Shown one piece after another: positions 1 to 10,165 of a DNA stretch of 64,000 bases. The stretch spans positions 46,125,771-46,189,770 of the forward strand of contig NC_061869.1 in NCBI RefSeq assembly GCF_907164915.1. The letters are read 5' to 3'. The notes under the pieces were generated by a model that ran no database searches, was not told the DNA's origin, and worked only from the letters and a program-made list of their open reading frames with translations. Each line of letters begins with the position of its first letter. Positions within the stretch are counted from its first letter, which is position 1. This stretch comes from Impatiens glandulifera (Eukaryota; Streptophyta; Magnoliopsida; Ericales; Balsaminaceae). Position numbers and translations under genes: made by a program.

Positions 1-90
1 GACTTTAATTATGAACGGGTTAGTGACTTCCAAGCTACTACTAGTCATGCATTAACAATTGCACGCACGCCGCACCGATCATCAATACCT

Positions 91-240
91 ACACCATCTA
101 GTGCAAGAGCCTCAATGGGTACACCATCTAGTGCAAGAGGGTCAATGGGTACACCATCTAGTGCAAGAGCGTCATTGGGTACACCATCTAGTGCAAGACC
201 ATCAATGGGTACACCATCTAGTGCAAGACCATCAATGGAT
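91..240 (+). repeat. 30-bp tandem repeat, five copies
   Basis: Five units of 30 bp, each containing ACACCATCTAGTGCAAGA, start about 91, 121, 151, 181 and 211. They encode a ten-residue repeat (T-P-S-S-A-R-x-S-M-G) in the transposase N-terminal linker. Unit-to-unit changes are few, so the expansion is recent or kept by slippage. Confidence 0.9.
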
Positions 241-651
241 ACACCATCGACAGACCCGACAGACGTATCACCGACAGACCCTTCTTTTGCATTGGCATTA
301 ACTAGTGAAACCGTATTGGAAGTCGGTACGTTATTTGATACTAAAAAAGAACTTCAACTGACGCTATATAAATATGCGATGACTTATCATTTTGAATTCA
401 AAGTGAAAAAGTCTTGAAAACATCTTTGGTATGTCAAATGTATGGATGAGACATGCAAGTGGAGCTTACGTGCTGTGAAAGGTAAGTTTTCTGAGATGTT
501 TGAGATTCGGAAATTCAATTGACAACACTCATGCTCAGTTCTGTCGAGGCCAGAGAAAAAATGCAAACACCGGCATGGGTTATTGGGCAGTGCATGAAGG
601 GTAAGTACACGGACCATCACCATAACCACTTGCCTAAGAAAATAATTGAAG

Positions 652-656
652 ACATG
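652..656. other. Target-site duplication ACATG, left copy (copia-1)
   Basis: The five bases ACATG directly precede the 5' LTR (starting TGATAG) and recur directly after the 3' LTR at 14529-14533. This is the 5-bp duplication expected of copia integration. Removing the element restores continuity of the MULE transposase. Confidence 0.93.
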
Positions 657-1855
657 TGATAGAAAAATTAAGTAAGTTAATTTTGTGGAACCGGCCAGAT
701 AAACTAAACAATTGTTAACTTTCATGTGCAGGTACAGATCAAAACCGTATGAACCGGTTGGGGTATCAAAACCGGTCGCTGCTATACTTCAAAGAAACCA
801 AGTTCAAGTGATCAAGTTAAAGATCAGAGGAACCGGTTTTCACTTTCTCAAGCAACCGGTTAGCCAAGACAAAACTTACATACCAGCCGGATCACACTGC
901 ACAAGACACAAAACCGGAAAATTCAAAACCTCAAGAGTGACGTACCATGACGAAAGAAACGTGTCTTGAAAGAATAAAAGAAGATCGGATCCGATCGGAA
1001 GCATGCGAGGAAAGCAATGATGCTTTATTGATCCGAAGTTGACAACCTGAGGTGGATGTCCAGCACGTGTCCAAATCTGAAAACCGATTATGTCATCCTC
1101 TGCTCAGAGCTACCTGCATGAATGCTAGGTGTTGAGGAAGGTGAAACGTGCAAGCAACCTCTCTGCACCAGCGTGATAACGATCAACCAATCCAGAGGAA
1201 AGAGAAAAAAAGTGACCGTTAACTCTTCTCAGCTATAAAAGGAAGACGAAATGTCTTCATTCAATGCAGTTGTCGAGTTACAGATTACGAATCATAAAAG
1301 CATTAAGTTAGAGAGATAAATTGTTATATTCCAAAAACCGGTGTGTCTAAAACCGGAAGCTTTCTGTGTGTTTGTGTTGAGTTATTGTATTACATCAAAG
1401 AGTGAGTTTGGTGTAACCGGCGAGTAGCGAAGTTGGGCTCGACCGGAGGTGTTATTGTAACTACAAAAGTTAGTGGAGATCCTTCTCATAACCTGAGAAG
1501 AAGGGGTGACGTAGGAGGGTTTGCTCCGAACATCCATAAACAAATCCTTGTCTCGTGTTCTTTCGTTGCTTTCATTATCTAACCTCAAACCAATCATACT
1601 CCTAAAACCGGTCACTCATATCCATAAAACCGACTCCTTCTAAAACATCATCTAAAGTCGCATACGTTGCTTCAACCTGAAACAGACATTTCCGCCCTTG
1701 AACCCGGTTCAAGAGTCTGTGACAGTTTGCGCAGTGCTGAGAACGGTTTTAGTCTTTAACCGGACTATCACCAAAGTGTTGTGTGTGTTGCAAGCGGCCA
1801 CCCTTCCTGAAACCGGAAACACCCCGGTCCTCCAAGGGCGTCCCCGATCCTAACA
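657..1855 (+). repeat. Copia-1 5' LTR
   Basis: The LTR begins TGATAGAAAAATTAAG and ends GATCCTAACA, matching 13328-14528 almost base for base. A TATAAAA box lies at 1234-1240 and probably drives the genomic transcript. The LTR is rich in AACCGG/CCGGTT, about one per 70 bp. Short open frames inside it (for example 712-969) are not conserved coding sequence. Confidence 0.95.
1234..1240 (+). promoter_or_regulatory. TATA box in copia-1 5' LTR
   Basis: TATAAAA followed by GGAAGACG, about 620 bp before the LTR end. The same site lies in the 3' LTR (changed to GATATAAAAGG). This is the likely core promoter of the retrotransposon; the RNA start was not determined. Confidence 0.6.
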
Positions 1856-1857
1856 AG

Positions 1858-1869
1858 TGGTATCAGAGC
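1858..1869 (+). other. Copia-1 primer binding site (tRNA-Met)
   Basis: TGGTATCAGAGC lies two bases after the 5' LTR end. It is complementary to the 3' end of initiator tRNA-Met, the usual primer of plant copia elements. Confidence 0.9.
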
Positions 1870-1900
1870 GAGGTTCTCAGCATTCAAGCAACCAAAGAAG

Positions 1901-3748
1901 ATGGGAAGCATGACCCATAGTGACAAGCCGCCAATGCTAAACAGCGAAGCGTTTAGCAGTTGGAAGAAACAGATGTATCTACATCTGATTACGTTAGATG
2001 ATGAGATGAGCCGAGTCCTGAAAGAGGGACCGATCAAGATCAACAAGGAGGCAGACCTATGGACGAATGAAGATCGAAGACGGAGTAACCTGGACAACCA
2101 TTGCATGAGGCACATCTACAAGGCTATAGATGATAACACTTTGAACAAAATATCAGAGTGTGAAAATGCAAAGGAAGCCTGGGAAACGATCATTCAGATC
2201 CATGAGGGAAACGAAAGAACTAAGGAGAACAAAATCCTAGTGGCTACACAGAAGTATGAAAACATAAGGATGAAACCGGGGGAAAACATGAAGGAATTCA
2301 GCAACCGGTTCACCAGTGTAGTCAACAAACTTCAAACACTCGGAAAGAAGTATGACAACCGAGAAGTAATTATCAAAGCCCTAAGATCTTTGCCAAGCAC
2401 GTGGGATATCAAGACCATGGTGATGAGGGAATCAAGCACCCTTGGGCAGATGAAGTTGCACGATGTGTTCGAGGATCTAAAAGCCTACGAGTTCGAGATC
2501 AAGTCTCGGATCGAAGATGAAGCATCCACATCAACCGCAACCAGAGCTTTGGTCACATCGGTGGAACCGGCGGTCCACGTATCAACCGCACCGGCTTCAG
2601 TCAAAAACACCGATCAAATTACTGAAGATGTGATGGCGATGCTAGCTCAGAAATTCGAAAAATTCATGAAGAAGAGCCAACCACCATCCAATAATGATTT
2701 CAATTATAACTATGTAGATAAATCAAACAAAAGATGCTATAACTGTGATGGTTTTGGACATTTCAGGTCAGAGTGTAGAAAACCAAGGAGAGACGATAGA
2801 AAACCGGAAGGAAATTATCAGGGAAACAAATATCAGGGGAACAACTATCAAAGCAACCGGTATCAGGGAAACAACTACCGGGGAAACAACAACCAACGAA
2901 ACGACTACCGAAGAAACGATGATCAACATGCTGACACAGGAAAAGAGATTCAAAAGGCACTCATTGCATCCGATGGTGGAAGCGAGTGGGCATACTCCGA
3001 TAATGAAGACGGTGAAGAAAAAGTAACCTACTTCATGGCAAATGACGAAGAGGTATTTGATTTCTCTTCTGACGAGTTTACCAAAGAAGATCTAGTTTCT
3101 GCACTCAACCAAATGGTTGCTGAGTTCAGAAACATATTTGCGTACATACCGACCCCTATAGAAACTCAAACCGAACAGATAAATAATGTATATGATAAAA
3201 CATGTGAAATCGAAATGTATGAACCGGATGAACTATTCTCCAATAATGAGAAGACAGTTCAATCGGTAACCGAAACCGATGAACGAGCAATGTACGTCAC
3301 TGCTGCGTGGGAGAGATCACGACAAGCGGTAAAACAAATGTGTAACTACAAAAGACATCCTAAGTGTAGGTATGGTATCGGTTATGAACCAAATAAACAA
3401 AACGAATCAAAACAACCAAACGGGATGAAACTCACGAAGAACAATCTTCCATTTATAAAATTTGTCAAAAACTCACAAACCGAAAATGAATTAAAACCGG
3501 AAGAAACACTTAAGTATGTAAGTCCAAACGAATCAGAAAAATGGCTTCATCCTGAGAGAAGGAAAGTCAACCGGAAACCAAATAAACCGAATAAAACTCG
3601 ACATCAAAGAAACACATCACAACATAAGGCATTCTTGAGCAACTGCCAAGAAGTTAAGCCAAAGACTATAAAAACAGATACCGGGAAAGTGATCCGACTC
3701 ATTCAAGTCTGGATCCCAAAGGGACTAATCAACCATGGACCCAACTAA
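1901..3748 (+). CDS. Copia-1 Gag
   Basis: An intact 615-residue frame. The N-terminal part is the copia gag fold (UBN2/Retrotran_gag type), with the W-x-x-I...E-G-N-E-x-T-K-E-N-K signature and a typical W-D-I-K-T-M-V-M-R-E-S segment. A CCHC zinc knuckle (CYNCDGFGHFRSEC, residues about 282-295) is followed by an N-Y-Q-G-N-type low-complexity tract. The C-terminal 250 residues are acidic or basic and poorly conserved, ending in ...W-I-P-K-G-L-I-N-H-G-P-N and TAA. The related remnant at 18280-19889 ends at exactly the same point. Gag forms the virus-like particle and binds the element RNA. The start is the first ATG after the primer binding site. Confidence 0.92.
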   Translation: MGSMTHSDKPPMLNSEAFSSWKKQMYLHLITLDDEMSRVLKEGPIKINKEADLWTNEDRRRSNLDNHCMRHIYKAIDDNTLNKISECENAKEAWETIIQIHEGNERTKENKILVATQKYENIRMKPGENMKEFSNRFTSVVNKLQTLGKKYDNREVIIKALRSLPSTWDIKTMVMRESSTLGQMKLHDVFEDLKAYEFEIKSRIEDEASTSTATRALVTSVEPAVHVSTAPASVKNTDQITEDVMAMLAQKFEKFMKKSQPPSNNDFNYNYVDKSNKRCYNCDGFGHFRSECRKPRRDDRKPEGNYQGNKYQGNNYQSNRYQGNNYRGNNNQRNDYRRNDDQHADTGKEIQKALIASDGGSEWAYSDNEDGEEKVTYFMANDEEVFDFSSDEFTKEDLVSALNQMVAEFRNIFAYIPTPIETQTEQINNVYDKTCEIEMYEPDELFSNNEKTVQSVTETDERAMYVTAAWERSRQAVKQMCNYKRHPKCRYGIGYEPNKQNESKQPNGMKLTKNNLPFIKFVKNSQTENELKPEETLKYVSPNESEKWLHPERRKVNRKPNKPNKTRHQRNTSQHKAFLSNCQEVKPKTIKTDTGKVIRLIQVWIPKGLINHGPN

Positions 3749-5126
3749 ATGTGGGTACCAAAAAGGTGTAAATAATTGTCTGTTGCAGGTTAGGAGGAGC
3801 AACCGGCTAAAGAATTCAGAATGGTATCTGGACAGTGGATGCTCAAGGCATATGACCGGAAACAAAGAGCTACTAACCGACATCAAGTACGAAACCGGAG
3901 CAATCATCACATTTGGGGACAACTCGAAAGGTAAAACCGTGAGCAAGGGTAAGATTGTTCATGGTGAACTATCCATAAGTAATGTATTATTGGTAGAAAA
4001 ACTAAGTTTTAACTTATTAAGCATAAGTCAAATGTGTGATGTGGGTTACAAAGTTGAATTTCATAAAAACTCATGCTTAGTCAAAAATCAAGATAATGAC
4101 ATTTTGTTAACCGGTAACCGGATAGGAAATATTTACAAAGTCGACTAGAAAACTGATTTTGAAAAACCTGTGTGTATGATAGCCGGAAATGATCCAAATT
4201 GGCTTTGGCATAAACGGTTAAACCACTTGAATTTCAAAACGATTAACATTATTTGTTCCAAGGAACTAGTTCACGGTTTTCCAAACGTTAAATTCTCAAA
4301 AGATAAAGTATGTGCTGCATGTCAAATGGACAAACAAGTAAAATCATCTTTCAAAAGTAAAGGAAATTATCAATCTAAACGATGCTTAGAACTCCTACAT
4401 ATGGATTTGTTTGGTCCGGTCAAAGTAACTAGTTTAGGAGGCATGCATTATACTATGGTAGTTATAGATGATTACTCTAAATTTACTTGGGTTATTTTTC
4501 TAGCTTCTAAAAGTCAAGCAACTCCAAACCTGATTAAATTGATTTTGAGAATACAAAATGAAAAATCTTTTCGAGTAAACAAAATCAGAAGTGATAGAGG
4601 AACTGAGTTTATAAACAGTAACTTAACTACTTTTCTTGATGATTCCGGTATTAGACACGAGTTGTCTAGTGCCAGAACTCCTCAACAAAATGGCCTAGCT
4701 GAGAGAAGAAACCGGACTCTCAAGGAAGCCGCAAGGTCAATGATAGCTGATTCGGGTATTGCTCAAAAGTTTTGGGCTGAAGCTATCAACACCGCCTGCT
4801 ATACTCAAAATCGATCTTTAGTAACTAAACAGTTTTCTAAAACTCCTTTTGAAATTTACTTTGATCAAGTTCCAAGTGTACGATATTTTAGAATTTTCGG
4901 TAGTAAATGTTTTGTTCACAATAACGGCAAGAATTACTTGACCGCTTTTGATGCTAAATCCGATGAGGGAATAATGTTGGGATATTCAGCTGTAAGTAAA
5001 GCCTATAAAATATACAATACTAGGACTTTAACAGTTGAAAAAACCGCACACGTTGTTTTCGATGAATCGGTTGAACGAAACACTGCATTACCCTTCGACC
5101 TTCACAACAGAATGGAAAAATTTTAA
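3735..5126 (+). pseudogene. Copia-1 protease and integrase
   Basis: This frame differs from gag. The aspartic protease has the active site W-Y-L-D-S-G-C-S-R-H-M-T-G (about 3822-3860). The frame is broken by a TAG at 4146-4148, after which integrase follows: an HHCC zinc finger (W-H-K-R-L-N-H-L ... C-A-A-C), core residues D (H-M-D-L-F-G-P), D (S-D-R-G-T-E-F) and E (N-G-L-A-E-R-R-N), and the C-terminal F-G-S-K-C-F-V...L-G-Y-S segment. The coding then passes into the RT frame near 5100-5126. The stop and the frame change make a continuous polyprotein impossible without recoding or splicing; simple decay is the likeliest explanation. Confidence 0.88.
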
Positions 5127-7002
5127 TATCTATTCTGATGATGAAGACGAGGTTCCGGTTTTTAGACGATTTGTCAAGGACCAAGCGGTTGATGCTGAAC
5201 TTCAGCCTGATCAAGCTGCTTTACCGCAGAAAGTTGACGCTTCAGTTTCTACTGAAGAAATCGGTCGGTCTGACTCTGTTCAACCTACCGATCAGTCTAA
5301 CCTTGATCAGCCAACCGAAAGCTTGGTAGACACGTCTCGGATTAACCTCAGAAGGAACAAAAATCATCCTCTTGAACTAATAATAGGTAACATATCCTCA
5401 CCCGTCCGAACTAGGCAACAAAATTTGGATCACTATGAAAACTCTGCTTTCATATCACAAATTGAGCCGAAAAAGGTGGATGAAGCATTGTCAGATCCAG
5501 ATTGGATCTTAGCAATGCAAGAGGAATTAAACGAGTTTGAGAGAAATAAAGTCTGGTACTTAGTTCCCAAACCGAAAAACAAACCGGTTATAGGAACACG
5601 ATGGGTATTCAGAAATAAACTCAATGAAGACGGTTTAGTTACGAGGAACAAAGCCCGGTTAGTGGCTCAAGGCTATAAACAGGAAAAAGGCATTGATTTT
5701 GAAGAATCATTTGACCCTGTAGCTAGACTTGAGGCCATTAGAATATTTTTAGCATATGCAGCTTTCAAAAACTTCAAAGTTTTTCAAATGGATGTTAAAA
5801 GTGCTTTTCTAAATGGTAAAGTAAATGAAGAGGTATACGTCAACCAACCTCTAGGTTTCAAATATCCAGAACACGAAAATCACGTTTACCGGCTGAATAA
5901 AGCCCTTTACGGTTTGAAACAAGCTCCAAGAGCTTGGTATGATACTTTGACACAATTTTTATTTGATCACAAATTCACAATAGGTTCGGTAGACAAAACA
6001 CTTTTCAAATTTGAAAGGAAGGAACAAATCTTACTTGTTCAGATTTATGTTGATGATATCATATTCGGATCAACCGATCCAAAATTATGTGACAAGTTTT
6101 CGAAAATGATGACTGATAGATTTCAAATGAGTATGATGGGAGAATTGAGTTTCTTTCTAGGACTTCAGGTTAAGCAGATTGAAGCCGGAACCTTCATAAG
6201 CCAAACGAAGTACACAGCCGAACTGCTGAAGAAATTTGGGATGGATACATGCGCCGAAGCGGCCACGCCAATGAGTCCTTCAGTAAAGCTGGACAAAGAT
6301 GATGATGGTCAAGCCGTTGACATCACAGCCTATCGAGGAATGATCGGATCATTGCTATATCTCACAGCCAGCCGACCTGACATTTTGTTTGCGGTCGGAG
6401 GATGCGGAAGGTTCCAAGCAAATCCAAAGCAATCTCATTATACGGCGGCCAAAAGAATTCTAAAATATCTAAAGGGAACTCAAGAAGTGGGACAGTGGTA
6501 TCCAAAAGACTCAAGCTTCAACCTTATAAGCTACTCAGATGCCAATTACGCAGGATGCAAGATCGATAGAAAGAGCACAAGCGGAACCTGTCAGTTTCTA
6601 GGTGACCGGTTAGTCACTTGGAGCAGCAAGAAACAAACATCTATTGCAACATCAACCGTAGAGGCAGAGTACATAGCGGCTGGAAGCTGTTGTGCACAAC
6701 TTCTCTGGATCCAACAGCAACTAAGGGATTTCGGGATAGAGGCCAAGGAATCTCCAATCTTCTGTGACAACACCAGTGCTATAGCGATTACATACAATCC
6801 GGTGTTGCACTCAAGAACAAAGCACATCGATATCCGACACCATTTCATCCGGGAGCATGTTCAGGAGAAACACATCCGGCTGGAATATCTCTCGACCGAG
6901 CAACAAGTAGCGGATATATTTACAAAACCGCTACAGGAAGCTAAGTTTTCTCACTTTCGAAATATTTTGGGAATTACTAATCTTAATCAATTGATATCAT
7001 GA
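5035..7002 (+). CDS. Copia-1 reverse transcriptase and RNase H
   Basis: An uninterrupted frame to 7002. It contains the copia RT opening (W-x-x-A-M-Q-E-E-L...W-V-F-R-N-K), the K-A-R-L-V-A-Q-G motif, [22 protein letters not shown] and the catalytic Y-V-D-D box (Y-V-D-D-I-I-F-G-S, about 6046-6072). RNase H follows, with S-D-A-N-Y-A-G, S-T-V-E-A-E-Y and D-I-R-H-H-F-I-R. The frame runs back upstream of the true domain start, so the 5' end given is only the first ATG in frame and overlaps the integrase frame. All key catalytic residues are present. Confidence 0.93.
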   Translation: MKKPHTLFSMNRLNETLHYPSTFTTEWKNFNIYSDDEDEVPVFRRFVKDQAVDAELQPDQAALPQKVDASVSTEEIGRSDSVQPTDQSNLDQPTESLVDTSRINLRRNKNHPLELIIGNISSPVRTRQQNLDHYENSAFISQIEPKKVDEALSDPDWILAMQEELNEFERNKVWYLVPKPKNKPVIGTRWVFRNKLNEDGLVTRNKARLVAQGYKQEKGIDFEESFDPVARLEAIRIFLAYAAFKNFKVFQMDVKSAFLNGKVNEEVYVNQPLGFKYPEHENHVYRLNKALYGLKQAPRAWYDTLTQFLFDHKFTIGSVDKTLFKFERKEQILLVQIYVDDIIFGSTDPKLCDKFSKMMTDRFQMSMMGELSFFLGLQVKQIEAGTFISQTKYTAELLKKFGMDTCAEAATPMSPSVKLDKDDDGQAVDITAYRGMIGSLLYLTASRPDILFAVGGCGRFQANPKQSHYTAAKRILKYLKGTQEVGQWYPKDSSFNLISYSDANYAGCKIDRKSTSGTCQFLGDRLVTWSSKKQTSIATSTVEAEYIAAGSCCAQLLWIQQQLRDFGIEAKESPIFCDNTSAIAITYNPVLHSRTKHIDIRHHFIREHVQEKHIRLEYLSTEQQVADIFTKPLQEAKFSHFRNILGITNLNQLIS

Positions 7003-7615
7003 TTATGCATGCTTGTATAAAACCGGGATATGTGTTCAGGGAGAAGCTATCGCTTCTCAAACCATATTCAAATAGGTCATTGATAAATCAAAAGTGCTAA
7101 CCGGGAGGAAGTCTCCGGTTATGCCCGATTACTTCATAATTTCAAATCACATGTATACTTACTATACGGTCGAAATAACCAGGTCTAAGTGGATATAATA
7201 AATCCAAAGTTGAACAAGTGTTGACGAAAATCAACATTTCTTCACAATCGGAAGAAAATATCATACTAAAACCGGTCATGGAAAACCGCTGAGTACAAAT
7301 GCATTCTGGTCTGATAGAATGAACTTCTCCGGCTAACCTGAAATGACTGACTGAGTTTTCATGCATATTTTGAAAAATGAAGCCTGTAATCAATAAAAAT
7401 AGTCTACCATAATCAACATGACGACATGTGTCCATCATCAAGAGAGGAAGACTCACATCTTGTCAATAGATATTTGTCATCATTGTTATCTTGGTAATAA
7501 TTAGATTTTATCTTGGAAATAAACATTAGTTACTTCAACAAGTTAAGGTCTATTAAATGACTGATGACATCATCAAGCATGCTTAAAACTCATTAATTTA
7601 GCCGAACCCCCTGGC
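7003..7615 (+). other. Non-coding stretch after copia-1 pol
   Basis: No convincing gene. It contains several CCGG-type motifs (for example near 7022, 7099 and 7271) and, near 7560-7580, the palindromic TGATGACATCATCA followed by AAGCATGCTTA. It ends at the TATA box of accessory ORF A, so it is probably that gene's upstream region. Confidence 0.5.
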
Positions 7616-7623
7616 TATATAAA
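7616..7623 (+). promoter_or_regulatory. TATA box of accessory ORF A
   Basis: TATATAAA at 7616-7623, 89 nt before the ATG at 7705, with a T/C-rich leader typical of plant 5' UTRs. Similar boxes precede ORFs B, C and the copia-2 accessory ORF at comparable distances, which supports function; no expression evidence. Confidence 0.55.
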
Positions 7624-7704
7624 CCACCCTTAAACCTTCACAAAACTTCACAAGTTTACTATTCACAAGTATCATTCTTGAGATAAACCTTCTCTCTCAA
7701 GAAC

Positions 7705-8442
7705 ATGAACTCCAACTCCCTAGCAAAGAAGATTCTATTGGCAGATTTTAATTCAATCTACCAATATGAAGATCACGAGGTCAAAGAAATGTTCTTAGCC
7801 ATAGAAAGAAGCGGACTATGAAGCTTCCTCGAGAACAGATTTATTCTTGACTACCTAGTAGTTGAAGAATTCTTTCAAACCGGAAAGGAAGTGCATCGAG
7901 ATATCATCGTTGCACAAGTCTACGGTCAAAAGTTCTTATTCAGCGAGACGGATTTCGCTGTATACTGCGGTTTGCCCAATGAAGGGGTAACCGACTTAAC
8001 ATACTCCCCGGTGACCATGGAAGAGATGTGTCGCCGGTTCTCAGGATCTGACATCCCGGTTAAGCCCTGGGGTGCTAAAAGCCAACTTTCTCATAAGTAC
8101 CAGCTCCTTTGTGAGATTCTGGGAAAGTCCGTCTTGGGCAGAGAGAAAAGTTACTATTACACCCAACGGGTTTTCGAGATGATGATTGCTGTAACAGTTG
8201 GGACACCGGATAACTGGTCCTGGATCATCTTCAGTAACCTGAAGAAGATGCTTCTCTCCAACAAAACCGGCTACGCTCCTCAGCTGAGCGGTTTTTGTGC
8301 AAGTCTGGACATTCACTCCGGACCATTCGTAACCCTCCATCCAAGGCATGTGCTCACCAAGGAAAGAGTACAAGAGATGATTTACCGGTGGGAAGCAGTG
8401 AAGGCTAAAAGAAATCAAGCGGCTGAGTCATCTAACGTCTAG
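7705..8442 (+). pseudogene. Copia-1 accessory ORF A
   Basis: A reading of about 245 codons from ATG 7705, broken once by TGA at 7819-7821 (codon 39). It has the same layout as ORFs B and C: an L-x-x-D-F-x-x-I start, F-L-x-I-x-x-S-G-L, V-x-E-F-F, a short V-Y-G-Q-K segment, C-G-L-P-N-E-G and a C-terminal helical region with N-W-x-W-I-I-F. It resembles uncharacterised plant 'putative transposon protein' sequences found beside retroelements; no biochemical role is known to me. No signal peptide or membrane segment is visible, so it is not an obvious envelope. Apart from the single stop the frame is intact, so decay looks recent. Confidence 0.7.
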
Positions 8443-8777
8443 CCTGTCCTTTTCTCTGTCATATTTTTTATCTCTTTCCCAAAACCGGTAATTTTGCTGT
8501 ACTACCGGTTTTGCACCTCAATCAATGAATCAAATTTCCTACCTCTTTTAAAGTTAAAAACTCAAAAATCATAAATGATCAAACATTTAATGTGCCATAT
8601 CAAAGCAAAATCAGATCACTCTTGGAAACATAAATCGTTATTCTCAATAAGCATGCCTGACGTGATTAGACAAGACATACCATTATTCTCTTGAAAAATT
8701 ACAAAGTCATTAATGACTAGACATAAACGGCTAGATTTTTCAAATATTCTCATTAAATTCTCTCAACCATTCCAAGC

Positions 8778-8784
8778 TATAAAA
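8778..8784 (+). promoter_or_regulatory. TATA box of accessory ORF B
   Basis: TATAAAA (followed by GGGG) lies 110 nt before the ATG at 8888, after about 330 bp of AT-rich non-coding sequence. That sequence contains AAGCATGCCTGACGTGATTA, including a GCATGC shared with the ORF A upstream region. Confidence 0.55.
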
Positions 8785-8887
8785 GGGGATTCATTCCTTC
8801 ATTTTCAAAACACACCTTTTTCCCTCCTTCTCTCTAAGACTTGAAAGTTCAGAAAATCCTTCTAAACCATCCTCACTACTCATCATC

Positions 8888-9649
8888 ATGTCTGCCGAAC
8901 TAAGAAATACTATTATCATCGACTTTGAAGACATCAAAGATAGTGCATACTATGAATGCATTTTTCAGCATATCATAGACTCTGGGCTTCAAGGCTTTCT
9001 TAAAGGTTCAGACACCATCCTCGTGGAGGAGGTGTGTGAATTTTTCAACAATGGTCATATTCTAGATGATGGCAGCATCCGCACCATCGTCGACGGCCAA
9101 TTCCTTCAGTTCACCGAAGAGGAATTTGCCAACTTCTTTCACCTTCCAACCGAAGGTTTTTCGGACTTCCCAACGCCGTTCTTACCGGCTAAGGAAGACT
9201 TCTTCCAGATTTTCTCTTCTTCCTACGCTCCGATCAAGGAATTTGGGAAGAAAGAAACCCTCGCTCCTCACTACCAAATCCTGCATGATTTGGTTCACAG
9301 GTCTATCATGGGCCAAATGCCTAACCAGAACTACAACCGGGAGGCATTCGACATCATGATAGCCATTATTCGAAACTCATCGATCAACTGGGCAACCTAC
9401 CTCTTCAACAAACTGAAGCGGCTCATGACCGCTGCAAGGGGAAGGACCAGTTATGCTCCTCAAATCACCCGGTTCCTGATGTCCAAACGCCGTAACCTTG
9501 AAACCGGTGTTCCGGTTGGACCATCCAACACTATCACCATACTCATGATGTACAGGCGGATAACAAGAATTGAGGAACGGTCACCCGAAAACACCATGGA
9601 AAAGTGGTACGAAAGGAGAATGGAAGGGGGATGGTTCACAGAAGACTAA
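8888..9649 (+). CDS. Copia-1 accessory ORF B
   Basis: An intact 253-residue ORF, paralogous to ORFs A and C. Shared positions are I-I-I-D-F-E-D-I near the start, I-I-D-S-G-L-Q-G-F-L-K-G, V-C-E-F-F, I-x-T-I-V-D-G, F-T-E-E-E-F-A-N-F-F-H-L-P-T-E-G, then H-Y-Q-I-L-H-D-L-V and I-N-W-A-T-Y-L-F. It is soluble, with no membrane helix. Its start is the first ATG after a TATA box and leader. It is the only one of the three modules without a stop or frameshift, so it is the best candidate for a protein still made. Function unknown. Confidence 0.75.
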   Translation: MSAELRNTIIIDFEDIKDSAYYECIFQHIIDSGLQGFLKGSDTILVEEVCEFFNNGHILDDGSIRTIVDGQFLQFTEEEFANFFHLPTEGFSDFPTPFLPAKEDFFQIFSSSYAPIKEFGKKETLAPHYQILHDLVHRSIMGQMPNQNYNREAFDIMIAIIRNSSINWATYLFNKLKRLMTAARGRTSYAPQITRFLMSKRRNLETGVPVGPSNTITILMMYRRITRIEERSPENTMEKWYERRMEGGWFTED

Positions 9650-10043
9650 TTCCTTTTTGTCTTTCTCTTCCGGTTTTTGGTCATTTTGTTGTACGACCAA
9701 AACCGCTCAATGTTCACCATTTCCCCTAATTATAAAATATTTAATCCTTAAAGTCTCCGGTTTTTCACCTATATCTTTTCTTCCGGTTCTTTAAACTCAT
9801 GCACAAAAACTTAAGGTTAACTTAACCAATTCCAGTTAGCAAAGTCTTCAAGTAAAACCGGAACTTCAAGCAAAAGTTAAAAATTTGAAAAACTTAACCG
9901 CCCACGGTTTTACTTCCCAAAGTTTACCGCCCATGGGTTTTCCGCATTTACCGCCGAAAGTTACTGTAATAACTTTTGGAGGGAAAATTGGCGCCAAAAA
10001 CATCAAACGACGGTTCATATTCCAACCGTTCGGAACCGCCATC
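9650..10043 (+). other. Non-coding spacer upstream of ORF C
   Basis: About 390 bp with repeated CCGGTTTT/AAAACCGG motifs (near 9670, 9701, 9758, 9782 and 9857) and an A/T-rich GC-skewed tract. It is probably the 3' region of ORF B plus the upstream control region of ORF C. Confidence 0.45.
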
Positions 10044-10050
10044 TATATAA
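10044..10050 (+). promoter_or_regulatory. TATA box of accessory ORF C
   Basis: TATATAA at 10044-10050, 122 nt before the ATG at 10166, followed by a CT-rich leader. Confidence 0.55.
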
Positions 10051-10165
10051 GTTCACAACTTCTCATTCGACACTTGTGCTTTCTCTCTCTACAAATTTCC
10101 AGATCTTCAAAAGCTTTCTTCTCTCGAATCTTCATCGTTCTCTATTCCTCCTCTCTCAAATTACC

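Larger units (their letters stand above)
1..656 (+). pseudogene. MULE transposase, N-terminal part (interrupted)
   Basis: The frame is open from base 1, so the gene starts outside the window. After a Thr/Pro/Ser-rich repeat (91-240) comes the MuDR-type N-terminal DNA-binding domain: a stretch around 318-415 with the typical F-D-(S/T)-K-K-E-L and F-E-F-K-V-K-K-S pattern, then the C-X4-C segment (CMDETC) with W-x-L-R-A, and an R-K-F-N...H-S-C-S motif. Stops TGA at 415-417 and 520-522 interrupt the frame, and a frame change near 565 is needed to continue (W-V-I-G-Q-C...). The reading stops at 652-656, where a copia element is inserted, and resumes in the same family context at 14534. It is therefore the 5' half of the transposase described at 14534-16098. 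Dead gene; the family assignment is firm. Confidence 0.85.

Noticed and set aside
91..240. Possible CRISPR array (regular 30-bp repeats)
   Set aside because: Repeats are contiguous with no spacers, lie in a plant transposase reading frame and encode a peptide repeat.
712..969. Small ORF in copia-1 LTR, repeated at 13384-13641
   Set aside because: Present twice only because it lies in the LTR; no start context or family, and the LTR is promoter sequence.
2763..2960. Cys/Val-rich minus-strand peptides opposite gag
   Set aside because: They arise from the repetitive N-Y-Q-G-N coding on the plus strand.
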